64,000 nucleotides of DNA, taken from Mucilaginibacter dorajii (GTDB lineage Bacteria; Bacteroidota; Bacteroidia; Sphingobacteriales; Sphingobacteriaceae). Numbering within the stretch: position 1 is the stretch's first letter; the number at the start of each line of letters is the position of its first letter. The notes under the pieces are model-generated. The model did not search any database. It was not told the origin of the DNA and saw only the letters and a list, made by a program, of their open reading frames with translations. Shown in pieces: positions 8,584 to 17,626 of the stretch. The translations under genes and the position numbers were made by a program. Location of the stretch: NCBI RefSeq assembly GCF_024808255.1, contig NZ_JANTYS010000028.1:18944-82943 (forward strand), in the 5' to 3' direction.

Positions 8584-11500
8584 TTATTTCTTTTTCATCA
8601 CCAGCTCCATCATTTTATGCGCCGCTTTCAGCACCGCAATTAATCCTTCGGCTTTCATGGGTTTGGCAATGTAGTCGTCCATACCTTCGGCAATACACAG
8701 GTCGCGGTCATCGGGTCCTGCGTTGGCAGTCATGGCTATGATGAAGGGTTGCAATTTGCGGTCACTGTCGCGGATAGATCGGGTGGTTTCAAAGCCATCC
8801 ATTTCGGGCATCTGCACATCCATCAATATCACATTAAAATCCTGCTCCTTTAATTTTTTCAATACCTCAAACCCGGTTTCGGCCATGGCAAAATCATAGC
8901 CCAGTTTGCTTAACATTCTGCTTATCAGTTTTTGATTTACCAGGTTATCTTCGGCGACCAGGATATTTAAAGGATGATCTTTGGCAAAATTGATATCCAA
9001 TAGTTTGGCAGGCTTAATGTCGTCTGCAACTGGTGCGCTTTGCTGCCCCCTTAACTCGGCCTGGATACTTTTACCAAGTTGGCCCTGTTTAACAGGTTTG
9101 GTTAAAATTGCCGAAAACAAACCCGGATATTTGGTTTTGGAACTATCGCCGATAGAACTTAGCATAATAATTGGCAGCGCGGCATGGAGAGCTTTAATGG
9201 CTGTAGCAAAACCTGCTCCATCCATATCCGGCATTTCCATATCGGTGATCACCAGGTTATAGTGCTTATCGGCAGTCAATAGTTCCAGTCCTTCGGTAGC
9301 CGACGATGCGGTTATCGTAATTAGGCCCCATTGCTCTAATTGTGTTTTAAGGATGAATCGGTTGGTTTGATTATCGTCTACAATCAATACCTTTTTACCT
9401 TCCAGGTCGGCCTGGTTGAATACCACGGGTACATATTTGGATTGCTTTTGACTGATGCCCACTTTAACCGTGAATACAAACACCGAGCCTTCGTTATGAA
9501 CGCTCTCTACCCAAATATCGCCGCCCATTAGTTTTACCAGGCGCTGACTAATCACCAAACCCAGCCCCGTGCCGCCATATTTACGGGAGGTAGATGAATC
9601 GGCCTGCCAAAAGGCGCTGAAAAGATTTGATACCTTTTCTTCTGGGATACCTATACCAGTGTCCATTACGCTAAAACCTATTTCTATTTCGTGGTTATTA
9701 TAGGTTTTTGACAGGAATACCTTTATAAACACCTCACCTTTTTGCGTGAATTTAAGCGCGTTACCGGTTAAATTGGTAATCACCTGCTTAAGGCGAAGGC
9801 TATCGCCCACCACCTGGTGTGGCAGGGCAGCATCTATCTGGTAAACCAACTCCAAACCTTTTTCTGATGCCTTGGGCGAAAAAAGGTCGAGTACTTCCTC
9901 AATACAATGGCGCAGATCGAAATCTTCAGCTTCAAGGTCCATTTTGCCCGATTCGATCTTCGAGAAGTCCAAAATGTCGTTAATAACATTCACCAAACTA
10001 TCGCCGCACGTTATTATCGTATCGGTGTACTCACGTTGTTCTTTGTCCAGTTCGGTTTCGCCCAAAAGCGAGGCCATGCCAATAACACCATTCATTGGCG
10101 TGCGAATTTCATGGCTCATGGTGGCCAGGAAAATACTTTTGGCCTGGTTGGCTTTGTCAGCTTCTTCGCGGGCTTCTTTTTCATGGGCCATGTGCACCTC
10201 CAATTCCTCTGATTGGGATAGCAGTTCCTCATTCAGGGCCTGCAGTTCTTCTGATTGTGCCTGTAGTTCTGAATTTAATTCCTGCAGGTTGGTCGATTGT
10301 TTTTTCAATTCCTGCGATTGGGATAAAACCTCGGCTGTACGTTCAGACACTTGTTCCTCTAACAAGCGCTTTTGCTTTTCAATATTGTTAACCTTTAACC
10401 GGTACAAACTGTAAACCAGGCCAAATATTACCAGGGTACTTAAAGTGAGAAACCACCAGGTAAGCCAAAAAGGGGGTAAAACAAACAGATTTAAACTCAA
10501 TTCGTGTTTTGACCATTTGCCATCGCTGTTGCGGACTTTTACCTTAAAGGTATAATTACCGGCAGGCAGGTTGGTGTAAGTAGCGGAGTTTTTGTTACCC
10601 ACATAATTCCAGTTCTTGTCAAAACCAACTAATTGGTAAGCGTATTCCTTTTTACTGGCTAATGCAAAATCAAGTGACACAAACGATAAAGAAATTACCG
10701 ACTGCTCGTGACTGAGAGTGATTGACCTTGCTTCGGAGATATCTTCCTTTAAAGGCGAAGGATCATTTTCGTTTTGAGTTACCGGAACCGTTTTGTTAAA
10801 GATCTGGAAATTGGTAAGGATAAGCGGCGGATCGTAGGTTGTTTGGGTTACGTTCTGCGGGTTAAACATGTTAAAGCCATTAACACCGCCAAAATAAAGG
10901 ATACCATCGGGCCCGATAGCTGCCGAATGGGGTTTAAACTCATCGGACTGCAAGCCGTCTTCAACAGTGAAATTTCTGAAGGTTTTGGTTTGCTGGTTAA
11001 ATCGCGAAATACCATTGTTGGTACTAACCCACAGATTACTCCGGCTGTCCTCACGTACTGCGTATGTATAATCGTTTGGCAACCCGTCTTTTGCCTTATA
11101 GGTATTGAATTTGCCGGTTTGTGGATCAAAATGAGTTAGCCCACCGTAAGTACAGATCCATATTTGGCCAAGGTGATCTTCAAAAAGATCAAGGGCTGCA
11201 TTATTACCCATACCATTTTTTGAAGCGTTGTATTTATAAATCTTAAAATCGTTGGTTTTGGGCCGGTATAAGTCAATGCTGCCATCATTGGTGCCCACCC
11301 ACAAGTTTCCTTTCGAATCGTTTAAAAGTGAGTTGATGTTATCGCTGCCAACACTATTTGGATTGTTTGGGTCATGCCTGTACCTGGTAAAGTTGTTTGT
11401 TTTGGGATTAAACAGGTTAAGCCCCTGGCCAAGAGTGCCAATCCAAACTTTATGATCGGGTGTAATGCTTATTGCGTAAACATTATTACCGCTTAAACTG

Positions 11501-12885
11501 GCAGAATCATCGGCCTTATTGCGGTACGATTTAAAGCGGTGAGTTTGCAGATCCATTACGCTCACGCCATCGCCCCAGGTACCTATCCATAAATTATTCT
11601 GCCCATCATTTTTTAAAGCCAACACATAGTTACCCGTAATACTTGATTTATCAGCGTCGCTGTGCTTATATGCTTTAAAAATGCCGGTTTTAGGGTTAAA
11701 CTGATTTAATCCGCCACCATCGGTGCCAATCCAAACGTCATCTTTTTTATCAGCAAGGATACTAAGCACAAAGTTATTAGATAAACTATTGGGCAACGAG
11801 CTATGGTTGTAATGGGTAAAGTTATCTTTAACTTTTTTATACAGGCTGATGCCCGACGCAAAGCCGGTTATCCACATGTTGCCCATATTGTCGCGCAAAA
11901 TGACATCTACCGAATTGCTTGAAATACTGCTGTTGTCAACTTCATCGTGTATGTGATTGCTAAAGCTGTTATTGGCGTAGTCAAATATGCTTAAGCCGCC
12001 ATTTTCGGTTCCTACCCAAAGTTTATGATTGCCATCTTCTGCAATACATTGTATATTATTATGTGATAATGAATTGCTGTTCTTAGGGTCGTTTTTAAAA
12101 TGTTTAAAGGTTAGGGTGTTGGCGTCATACAAATTTAAACCACCACCGTCGGTGCCTATCCATAACCGGTTGCCGCTATCTTCAAAAATGCTGGTTATTT
12201 TATCGGCCGATATAGTGCCACTATTTTTTTCATCGTGTTTAAAACACGTAAAACTTTTGTTTTTGGCATCAAATAAGTTTAGGCCGCCGTAAGCTGTCCC
12301 TATCCACACATTGCCCTTGCTATCAACATAGGTAATCCGCGTGTTATCGTCGCTTAAGCTATTTGGCTGGTCTTTATTGTTCCTGTAATGGACAAATTTA
12401 TGCTGGCTTATTATAAACTCATCTACGCCGTCTTTTAAAGTCGCTATCCATAAATTGCCGCTTTTATCTAAGGCCAGGTTTAGGGTAAAGTTGCTGGCCG
12501 GGGAATTTGGTATTTTATCATTGTGTAAAAAATGAGTAAAACGGCTCGTCTTCTTGTCGAATTTATTGATACCTCCGCTTGTTGCTATCCATAAATCACC
12601 ATTTTTATCTTCAACAACGTGGTTTATATAGTTATTGCTGATACTGGTCGGGTCATTAATATCATTCCTGAACACCTTGAATTCGTTGCCATCATAACGA
12701 TCTAATCCATCGCGGGTGCCTACCCAGATAAAGCCCCGGCTGCCCTGGATCATAGTGTTCACGTTAAGCTCGGATAGGTTTTCTTTACTGCCGATGTGCT
12801 GAAAATGAAGAGGCTGTTCCTGGGCAAAAACACATAGTGATATAGCTTGAAAAAATAAGATCAGGTATGATTTAAAGCCACTCAT
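8584..12885 (-). CDS. Propeller-type hybrid sensor histidine kinase with two receiver domains
   Basis: A 1433-aa one-protein sensor. Order: signal peptide (MSGFKSYLILFFQAISLCVFAQ), about fourteen propeller motifs of the form N-x-W-I-G-T-x-x-G-x-x (residues 30-690, enough for two seven-bladed propellers), Y_Y_Y domain, one membrane segment (about 805-830), a long heptad coiled coil, HisKA with the H box ATMSHEIRTPMNG (about residue 920), HATPase (GTGLGLVISQRL), receiver 1 (ITDMEMPDMDG, about 1215) and receiver 2 (LMDVQMPEMDG, about 1355). It lacks the AraC output domain of classic hybrid systems, so the signal must leave through an HPt protein elsewhere. The start is ATG 12885, since upstream TTG 12906 breaks the signal peptide. 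Ligand unknown; sugars are usual for this sensor type. Confidence 0.95.
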   Translation of the reverse strand: MSGFKSYLILFFQAISLCVFAQEQPLHFQHIGSKENLSELNVNTMIQGSRGFIWVGTRDGLDRYDGNEFKVFRNDINDPTSISNNYINHVVEDKNGDLWIATSGGINKFDKKTSRFTHFLHNDKIPNSPASNFTLNLALDKSGNLWIATLKDGVDEFIISQHKFVHYRNNKDQPNSLSDDNTRITYVDSKGNVWIGTAYGGLNLFDAKNKSFTCFKHDEKNSGTISADKITSIFEDSGNRLWIGTDGGGLNLYDANTLTFKHFKNDPKNSNSLSHNNIQCIAEDGNHKLWVGTENGGLSIFDYANNSFSNHIHDEVDNSSISSNSVDVILRDNMGNMWITGFASGISLYKKVKDNFTHYNHSSLPNSLSNNFVLSILADKKDDVWIGTDGGGLNQFNPKTGIFKAYKHSDADKSSITGNYVLALKNDGQNNLWIGTWGDGVSVMDLQTHRFKSYRNKADDSASLSGNNVYAISITPDHKVWIGTLGQGLNLFNPKTNNFTRYRHDPNNPNSVGSDNINSLLNDSKGNLWVGTNDGSIDLYRPKTNDFKIYKYNASKNGMGNNAALDLFEDHLGQIWICTYGGLTHFDPQTGKFNTYKAKDGLPNDYTYAVREDSRSNLWVSTNNGISRFNQQTKTFRNFTVEDGLQSDEFKPHSAAIGPDGILYFGGVNGFNMFNPQNVTQTTYDPPLILTNFQIFNKTVPVTQNENDPSPLKEDISEARSITLSHEQSVISLSFVSLDFALASKKEYAYQLVGFDKNWNYVGNKNSATYTNLPAGNYTFKVKVRNSDGKWSKHELSLNLFVLPPFWLTWWFLTLSTLVIFGLVYSLYRLKVNNIEKQKRLLEEQVSERTAEVLSQSQELKKQSTNLQELNSELQAQSEELQALNEELLSQSEELEVHMAHEKEAREEADKANQAKSIFLATMSHEIRTPMNGVIGMASLLGETELDKEQREYTDTIITCGDSLVNVINDILDFSKIESGKMDLEAEDFDLRHCIEEVLDLFSPKASEKGLELVYQIDAALPHQVVGDSLRLKQVITNLTGNALKFTQKGEVFIKVFLSKTYNNHEIEIGFSVMDTGIGIPEEKVSNLFSAFWQADSSTSRKYGGTGLGLVISQRLVKLMGGDIWVESVHNEGSVFVFTVKVGISQKQSKYVPVVFNQADLEGKKVLIVDDNQTNRFILKTQLEQWGLITITASSATEGLELLTADKHYNLVITDMEMPDMDGAGFATAIKALHAALPIIMLSSIGDSSKTKYPGLFSAILTKPVKQGQLGKSIQAELRGQQSAPVADDIKPAKLLDINFAKDHPLNILVAEDNLVNQKLISRMLSKLGYDFAMAETGFEVLKKLKEQDFNVILMDVQMPEMDGFETTRSIRDSDRKLQPFIIAMTANAGPDDRDLCIAEGMDDYIAKPMKAEGLIAVLKAAHKMMELVMKKK

Positions 12886-13086
12886 GGATAGTTGACGAAT
12901 TATCAAGATTTAGTTTGCGTTATGAGGTAATCAATAAATAATCGGGAACGGAATATACAGTTTATTTGGTACAGATTTGGTATACCTATTTAAACGGGGT
13001 ATATCCAAAATTAGTTATGATTATGTTAAAGTTAAATTAATGGGATATTTGCCATTCAATAGGACTTATATGACATTATCTGCAAC

Positions 13087-13105
13087 TGGGTATGTAGAAT
13101 ACCCA
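13087..13105. promoter_or_regulatory. Inverted repeat upstream of the hybrid kinase gene (possible operator)
   Basis: TGGGTAT and ATACCCA face each other across five bases, about 200 bases upstream of the kinase start. A tandem pair of TTTGGTA words near 12965-12985 lies between it and the gene. Both are candidate protein-binding sites; no protein can be assigned. Confidence 0.35.
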
Positions 13106-13164
13106 CGATTTGCTTTGTCCCAAAAGCGTCAATTTGGTCGGAGATAAGTTCAATCACGCTAATC

Positions 13165-13446
13165 AAAGTCCTCTCCTTTGAACTACTGTGTGTACACATC
13201 TTTTATAATAGAAAAATGTCATTTCGAACGAGCAAGGGCAAGGAAAAGCGGGGCACGAGGAGAAATCTTTTACAATTTGCATGGCCGAATGTTCGCTTTT
13301 AGAAGATTTTTCGCTGCGCTCAAGAGATAGTTTCTCCTCACCTCTGGCGCGCAATCCTACCCCGGCTCGTTCGAAATGACAACGTTTTTTATTTATTTGT
13401 TAAAAAGCAAAAGATGTGTACACACAGTAGTTCTTTGGAGAAGATT
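13165..13446. repeat. Palindromic repeat copy interrupted by an inserted element
   Basis: The two flanks, 13165-13180 (ending CCTCTCCTTTG) and 13433-13446 (CTTTGGAGAAGATT), join to give the same palindrome seen intact at 15187-15224, once the duplicated CTTTG is removed. The copy was therefore present before the 252-bp element inserted. Confidence 0.75.
13181..13432. mobile_element. MITE-like non-autonomous transposable element, 252 bp
   Basis: The ends are a perfect 24-bp inverted repeat (13181-13204 and 13409-13432; outermost bases AACTACTGTGTG). A second perfect 17-bp inverted pair (TGTCATTTCGAACGAGC) lies inside at 13217-13233 and 13365-13381. The element is flanked by a 5-bp direct repeat CTTTG (13176-13180 and 13433-13437), as expected for a target-site duplication. 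No transposase is encoded; a 63-codon frame across it is not protein-like. The inner GTCATTTCGA...GAGGAGAAATCTTTT motif resembles repeats common in Sphingobacteriaceae. It would need a transposase in trans. Confidence 0.8.
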
Positions 13447-13513
13447 ATTCGTATTTTAATTTTTAGCACTCATGATGGCTTCGCCGTTTAGGTGAGGCTG
13501 CGGCTATTTTTCC

Positions 13514-13521
13514 TACCTTTG
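13514..13521 (+). promoter_or_regulatory. -7 promoter box of the VF530 gene
   Basis: TACCTTTG matches TAnnTTTG and ends only three bases before the ATG at 13525, so the transcript would be essentially leaderless if used. Confidence 0.4.
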
Positions 13522-13524
13522 CAT

Positions 13525-13749
13525 ATGTCACAACAGGTAAATAATCCGCTTCACGGTAAAACTTTAGAAACGATATTGAATGAGCTTGTGGAACGTTTTG
13601 GCTGGCCCGAGTTGGGTTACCAGATAAGGATCAATTGCTTTTTAGATAACCCCAGCATACAATCGAGCCTGAAATTTTTGCGCAAAACACCATGGGCCCG
13701 CAAAAAAGTGGAGGACATGTATGTGCATTATTTTACTAAAAAGAATTAG
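13525..13749 (+). CDS. VF530 family DNA-binding protein (DUF2132)
   Basis: A 74-aa protein that matches the VF530 family almost from end to end: NPLHGKTLETILNELVERFGW, RINCFLDNPSIQSSLKFLRK and TPWARKKVEDMYV. The family has a small helical fold with DNA-binding properties; the cellular role is unknown. The ATG at 13525 is preferred to the GTG at 13492, whose extra residues are not in the family. The stop overlaps the stop of the opposing helicase-like gene by four bases. Confidence 0.88.
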   Translation: MSQQVNNPLHGKTLETILNELVERFGWPELGYQIRINCFLDNPSIQSSLKFLRKTPWARKKVEDMYVHYFTKKN

Positions 13750-15041
13750 TGCTTGCGCTTATTATTCATTTTAGCCTTTTGGCCCGAGCTATAATTGTAG
13801 GTTTTTGAGTTAGCTGCCTTTTTCTCGTGAAAGGCCGCGCCAACAATAGGGGCGTCAGGATCTGCTTTTGGGGCTTCTTTTTTGGCTTTTACTTCTTTTT
13901 CAATCACCAGTTCTTCCGGGAGTTCGGCAATAGCTATTTTTTTACCACTGGCCTGCTCAATCTTTTTAACCACGCTAAGCTCCAGGTCTGTAGCAAAGGT
14001 GAGGGCCATGGTTTCGCTTTCGGCACCAGGCTGGTTATTGGTAATGCGCTCAATAAAAGTTTCTTTTTCGGCAGGTAAATCAAAATGGATGAGGAATGGG
14101 ATGCCGCTTAAATCCAGCGTTTCTTCATTTTCGCCGGCCACCAGGAGTACCCTTGTGCTTTCATCGGCCACAAAGTCTTCAATGCTTTTAAATCCCGGGC
14201 TATCAAAAAACTGGGGATTTAAATACGCCACAGCCTTGCGCAGGCGACTTTGCAAGCTTTTATATACTTTTTCGGCAGTGACGCGGGTATTTACAAAAAC
14301 AACGGTTTTGGTAAATACTTCCTCGTCATATAAAAACAAGTTCAGCAGGTTTAATTTAGTGCCGAAGTTGGGAACATTATATAATAATTGAGGGTGCAGC
14401 TCTAAAGGTTGTTCGCTTAATGCCTCAACCTCTACAACCGCGGCATCACCCATAAAAGGATCAAGCATTTTTTCAAGCTTGCTGTGCATTACCTCGGTAA
14501 ATACCAGTTTCTGGCTTTTGCCAATGCTGTTTGCCAGTTCAACCACCGGTAATTGCATGCCTTTTTTTATCATGCGGTCAGCATCATCAACTACAAACAT
14601 ATCAACCTTGTTAAGGTTAAGCGCCAGCTTTAAATAAATAGCCCTTGCCCTGTCGGGAGTAGCTACCACAATGTCGGCACCATCAGCAAGCGCGTCCATC
14701 TGCGCCTCAATACCAGGAGCAACATAAAGGCCGACAATTTTAATGGACTTATTTTTGTTTAAACGCTCAAAGTGTTCTATAACACCCATTACGTCTTCTT
14801 TCTCGGGCACCAGGATCAGTACACGTGGTACACCTTCGGGGGCGTAGTTAAACCGGTTTAATACCGCCAATACATAAGTGGTGGTTTTGCCACTGCCTTC
14901 ATGACCTATGGCAATCAAATCCTGCCCGCCGGCTATCCGGCTTAAAGTTTTTAGTTGTAATTCCTTAGGGTTTGTAAAGCCAAGTTCATTTACCGATCTA
15001 ACCAACTGCTTATTCAGCTTTAATTTTTCAAACCACACCAT
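13746..15041 (-). CDS. DEAD-box helicase-like protein with degenerate catalytic motifs
   Basis: A 431-aa protein with the two-RecA layout of DEAD-box RNA helicases. Motif I is intact (GHEGSGKT, 46-53). Motif II reads V-D-D-A-D (151-155) rather than D-E-A-D, motif III reads T-E-V (182-184) rather than S-A-T, motif Ia reads PEKEDV rather than PTREL, and motif VI reads ERITNNQPGAE (331-341) rather than HRxGRxGR. ATP binding is plausible, but hydrolysis and unwinding are doubtful, because Glu of motif II and the arginine fingers of motif VI are replaced. The C-terminus is a basic, disordered tail (QKAKMNNKRKH) typical of RNA binding. It is probably an RNA-binding or scaffold paralogue. Confidence 0.82.
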   Translation of the reverse strand: MVWFEKLKLNKQLVRSVNELGFTNPKELQLKTLSRIAGGQDLIAIGHEGSGKTTTYVLAVLNRFNYAPEGVPRVLILVPEKEDVMGVIEHFERLNKNKSIKIVGLYVAPGIEAQMDALADGADIVVATPDRARAIYLKLALNLNKVDMFVVDDADRMIKKGMQLPVVELANSIGKSQKLVFTEVMHSKLEKMLDPFMGDAAVVEVEALSEQPLELHPQLLYNVPNFGTKLNLLNLFLYDEEVFTKTVVFVNTRVTAEKVYKSLQSRLRKAVAYLNPQFFDSPGFKSIEDFVADESTRVLLVAGENEETLDLSGIPFLIHFDLPAEKETFIERITNNQPGAESETMALTFATDLELSVVKKIEQASGKKIAIAELPEELVIEKEVKAKKEAPKADPDAPIVGAAFHEKKAANSKTYNYSSGQKAKMNNKRKH

Positions 15042-15186
15042 CAGGACGAGTATTAATTTATTACAAAGTGCGAAATTACTGAAAATATCTGTTAGTTAGA
15101 GTCAAGAATCAAGAGCCAGGAATCAAGACAGGAATTATTAAGGGAAAGACAAGAGCAGTTTACCGCTTTGAACCGCCCCACAAATC

Positions 15187-15224
15187 AAAAGTCCTCTCCT
15201 TTGGAGAGGATTTAGATGAGGCTC
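15187..15224. repeat. Intergenic palindromic repeat (intact copy)
   Basis: The core CCTCTCCTTTGGAGAGG (15193-15209) is followed by ATTTAGATGAGG. It lies two bases beyond the end of truA and is the intact reference for the copy broken at 13165-13446. It probably acts as a terminator-like hairpin for truA. Confidence 0.7.
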
Positions 15225-15225
15225 C

Positions 15226-16014
15226 TTAGGTTAGGTCCAGGCTCCCCGCATTAAAACTTCCCCTCATCGGCAAATCCAAATATGGATAGGTTACTTTAGA
15301 TAGATACAAACCCTGCGGATAAGCAGGTATAATTGTTTTTGGGGTTTCTTTGCTGATGAGATAGCTTTCAAACTCATCCACGCTCATCTCGCCCCGACCG
15401 ATCTCCAGTAGCTTACCCACGATTATCCTGATCATCTTGCTTAAAAACCTGTTTGCCGAGATCTGGAATTGAAGCCTGTCGCCGGTTTTATCAATCAGTA
15501 GGCTTGCGGAGCTTACATTGCAAATGGTATGGTCTATCCTGTCGGGCATTTTGCAAAAGGCGCGGTAGTCATTGTATAATGGGAGCAGGGCTGTTGCCCT
15601 TTTCATTTCATCAATATTGAGGTTTCTTTCGGGATATAAAGAGCTGAAACCATTCAAGAATGGGTCTTTATAAGTATGTATAAAATAGTCATAGGCGCGT
15701 TGCACAGCATCAAAACGGGCATGAGGCAAACCCTGCATCGGGATAATGTCAAACACCGCTATATCATCCGGCAGGACCTTGTTCAGCCTGAAAAAAAGAT
15801 CAAAGTCCCATTCCTGCTCAATATCTGCATGAAAAAAAAACTGGCTTGCATGTACCTGTGCATCTGTACGGCCACAGCCATTAATGGCGATAGGTATGTG
15901 TAGCAGTTTAGTTAAAGCGGTTTCAAATACATCCTGTACACTTATAACCCCGGCATGTTTTTGCCAGCCGTTATACTTAGTACCGTGGTAACCAATGTGA
16001 AAAAAATAACGCAT
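15226..16014 (-). CDS. truA: tRNA pseudouridine(38-40) synthase TruA
   Basis: A 262-aa enzyme that converts uridines 38-40 of the tRNA anticodon arm to pseudouridine. The N-terminal YHGTKYNGWQ and the active-site loop GCGRTDAQVHA with catalytic Asp51 are diagnostic; the usual Gly after Asp-Ala is Gln here. DYRAFCK and FLSKMIRIIVGKLLEIGRG are the later conserved blocks. Length is normal. It is transcribed alone, after the terminator of the CDGSH gene. Confidence 0.92.
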   Translation of the reverse strand: MRYFFHIGYHGTKYNGWQKHAGVISVQDVFETALTKLLHIPIAINGCGRTDAQVHASQFFFHADIEQEWDFDLFFRLNKVLPDDIAVFDIIPMQGLPHARFDAVQRAYDYFIHTYKDPFLNGFSSLYPERNLNIDEMKRATALLPLYNDYRAFCKMPDRIDHTICNVSSASLLIDKTGDRLQFQISANRFLSKMIRIIVGKLLEIGRGEMSVDEFESYLISKETPKTIIPAYPQGLYLSKVTYPYLDLPMRGSFNAGSLDLT

Positions 16015-16061
16015 ATATCGGGTTCAAAAATCCAAAAAAAATGGCAAAATGCGGTATCAAA

Positions 16062-16099
16062 ACAAAGGCCTGCTATACATTAATATGGCAGGCCTTTGT
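16062..16099 (-). terminator. Terminator of the CDGSH protein gene
   Basis: A perfect 12-bp stem (ACAAAGGCCTGC, 16062-16073, with its complement at 16088-16099) followed on the minus strand by a T-rich run. Confidence 0.8.
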
Positions 16100-16121
16100 A
16101 ATATGGATGTTAACCCGGTAA

Positions 16122-16346
16122 TTATACTTTTTTTGGAGGCAAATCAAATGCTATTGCATTGTGCTCAAAATGACCTTTGTGTGAGCCATCGCAAAATGGT
16201 TTATTTGCCGATAAGCCGCAACGGCAAACAGATACAATGGTTCTGCCTTGTAAGCCGTAGTTGTTGCCTTGCATATCTACAATTTCAAAGTCGCCCTCAA
16301 TTTTTACCGAGCCGTTGTTATTGATAGTAAGTTTAGTTGATGCCAT
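16122..16346 (-). CDS. CDGSH iron-sulfur domain protein
   Basis: A 74-aa protein with the [2Fe-2S] signature C-x-C-x8-C-x3-H: Cys41, Cys43, Cys52 and His56, within CRCGLSANKPFCDGSH. This binds a labile 2Fe-2S cluster with three Cys and one His. Small bacterial CDGSH proteins have proposed roles in redox or iron-sulfur transfer, but no partner is visible here. A TAACTTTG -7 box lies upstream, and a strong terminator follows, so it is monocistronic. Confidence 0.93.
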   Translation of the reverse strand: MASTKLTINNNGSVKIEGDFEIVDMQGNNYGLQGRTIVSVCRCGLSANKPFCDGSHKGHFEHNAIAFDLPPKKV

Positions 16347-16362
16347 ATATTAAAATTTTGCG

Positions 16363-16370
16363 CAAAGTTA
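16363..16370 (-). promoter_or_regulatory. -7 promoter box of the CDGSH gene
   Basis: TAACTTTG on the minus strand matches TAnnTTTG, followed by GCGCAA as at the methyltransferase promoter. The leader would be about 10-16 bases. Confidence 0.5.
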
Positions 16371-16594
16371 ACCAACCGCCCGGCCTTTGAAGTTTCTATT
16401 TGCTATTTAGAAGAGTTCCTGATTGGGGGATAACACTACTATGATTGCTATAAATGACAAATTAATGATGCGTAAAACCCACTGCTCCAAAACATAAATT
16501 TTAGTTTTGTTATTAACACAATAGCAGTTTTTGCCGGAATCGGCTTAATGCTTTTAGCCTTAGGCTTTGAGCTTTCTGCTTTAAAAATACCACA

Positions 16595-17626
16595 ATGGAA
16601 TACAGACAATTAGGAGCATCGGGCTTGAGAGTACCCGTATTAAGTTTTGGAACCGCCACATTTGGCGGCGGCAACGATTTTTTTAAGGCCTGGGGCAATA
16701 CACAGGTTGATGAAGCCAAAAAGCTGGTAAACCTGTGTTTAGATGCCGGGGTTAATTTTTTTGATACCGCCAATGTGTATTCGCGCGGTATTTCTGAAGA
16801 GATATTGGGTAAAGCGTTAGAAGGCCTGCGCAATGATGTACTCATCAGCACCAAAGCTACCTTTACTATGGGCGATGGTGTTAATGATTACGGTTCATCG
16901 CGTTTTCAATTGATTAAGCAAGCCGAAGATAGCTTGCGCCGTTTACAAACAGACCATATTGATATTTATCACATGCACGGCTTTGACGCTACCACGCCCA
17001 TACAGGAAACCCTGCGCGCGCTTGACGACCTGGTGACCAGTGGTAAAGTGCGTTATATTGCCTGCTCCAATTTTTCGGGCTGGCATTTGATGAAATCGTT
17101 ATCGATATCCGAGCGTTATGGCTGGAGCCGTTACATTGCCCACCAGGCTTATTATTCATTGCTTAACCGCGAATTTGAGTGGGAATTGATGCCATTGGGG
17201 ATTGAGGAAAAAGTAAGCACCATTGTTTGGAGTCCGCTGGCATCTGGTCAGTTAAGTGGCAAATTCCGCAGGGGGCAGCCTATTCCAGAAAATTCAAGAA
17301 CAGTGCAAGGCGGTGCCCATGGCCCGGCAACTAACTTTGAGCATTTATATAATATTGTTGACGCTTTGGACGAAGTTGCCGAAGAAACCGGTAAGTCTGT
17401 TGCGCAGATATCATTAAACTGGCTGCTGCAAAGGCCAACGGTGGCCAATATCATTATTGGTGCCCGTAACGAAGAGCAGTTGAAACAGAACCTTGATGCC
17501 GTAGGCTGGAACCTAACTACCGACCAGGTTAGGAAACTGGACGCAGCGAGCGAACTGCCACCGATATATCCGTATTGGCACCAAAGGCAAAATACCAAGC
17601 TGGTGCCGTTGCCTATACGGTATTAA
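16595..17626 (+). CDS. Aldo/keto reductase
   Basis: A 343-aa NADPH-dependent oxidoreductase with a TIM barrel. The catalytic tetrad is visible: Asp57 and Tyr62 in FFDTANVYSRG, Lys87 in STKATF, and His127 in YHMHGFD. Late motifs SLNWLLQRPTVANIIIGARNEEQL form the cofactor site. Its substrate class (aldehydes or ketones) cannot be narrowed. It is a single gene followed by a palindromic repeat fragment and two strong terminators. Confidence 0.93.
   Translation: MEYRQLGASGLRVPVLSFGTATFGGGNDFFKAWGNTQVDEAKKLVNLCLDAGVNFFDTANVYSRGISEEILGKALEGLRNDVLISTKATFTMGDGVNDYGSSRFQLIKQAEDSLRRLQTDHIDIYHMHGFDATTPIQETLRALDDLVTSGKVRYIACSNFSGWHLMKSLSISERYGWSRYIAHQAYYSLLNREFEWELMPLGIEEKVSTIVWSPLASGQLSGKFRRGQPIPENSRTVQGGAHGPATNFEHLYNIVDALDEVAEETGKSVAQISLNWLLQRPTVANIIIGARNEEQLKQNLDAVGWNLTTDQVRKLDAASELPPIYPYWHQRQNTKLVPLPIRY

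Noticed and set aside
9872..10414. 180-codon open frame on the plus strand inside the hybrid kinase gene
   Set aside because: It is an antisense shadow of the conserved HisKA and coiled-coil coding region; its translation is Ser-rich and low in order, with no motif.
8584..12885. Classic hybrid two-component system with AraC output domain
   Set aside because: The C-terminus is a second receiver domain; no helix-turn-helix is present.
13163..13354. 63-codon frame across the left part of the transposable element
   Set aside because: It is formed by the inverted repeats themselves and has no protein-like features, so it is not a transposase or a gene.
13882..14391. 169-codon frame opposite the DEAD-box-like gene
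   Set aside because: Antisense shadow with Ser/Leu-rich translation; the minus-strand frame has clear helicase motifs.
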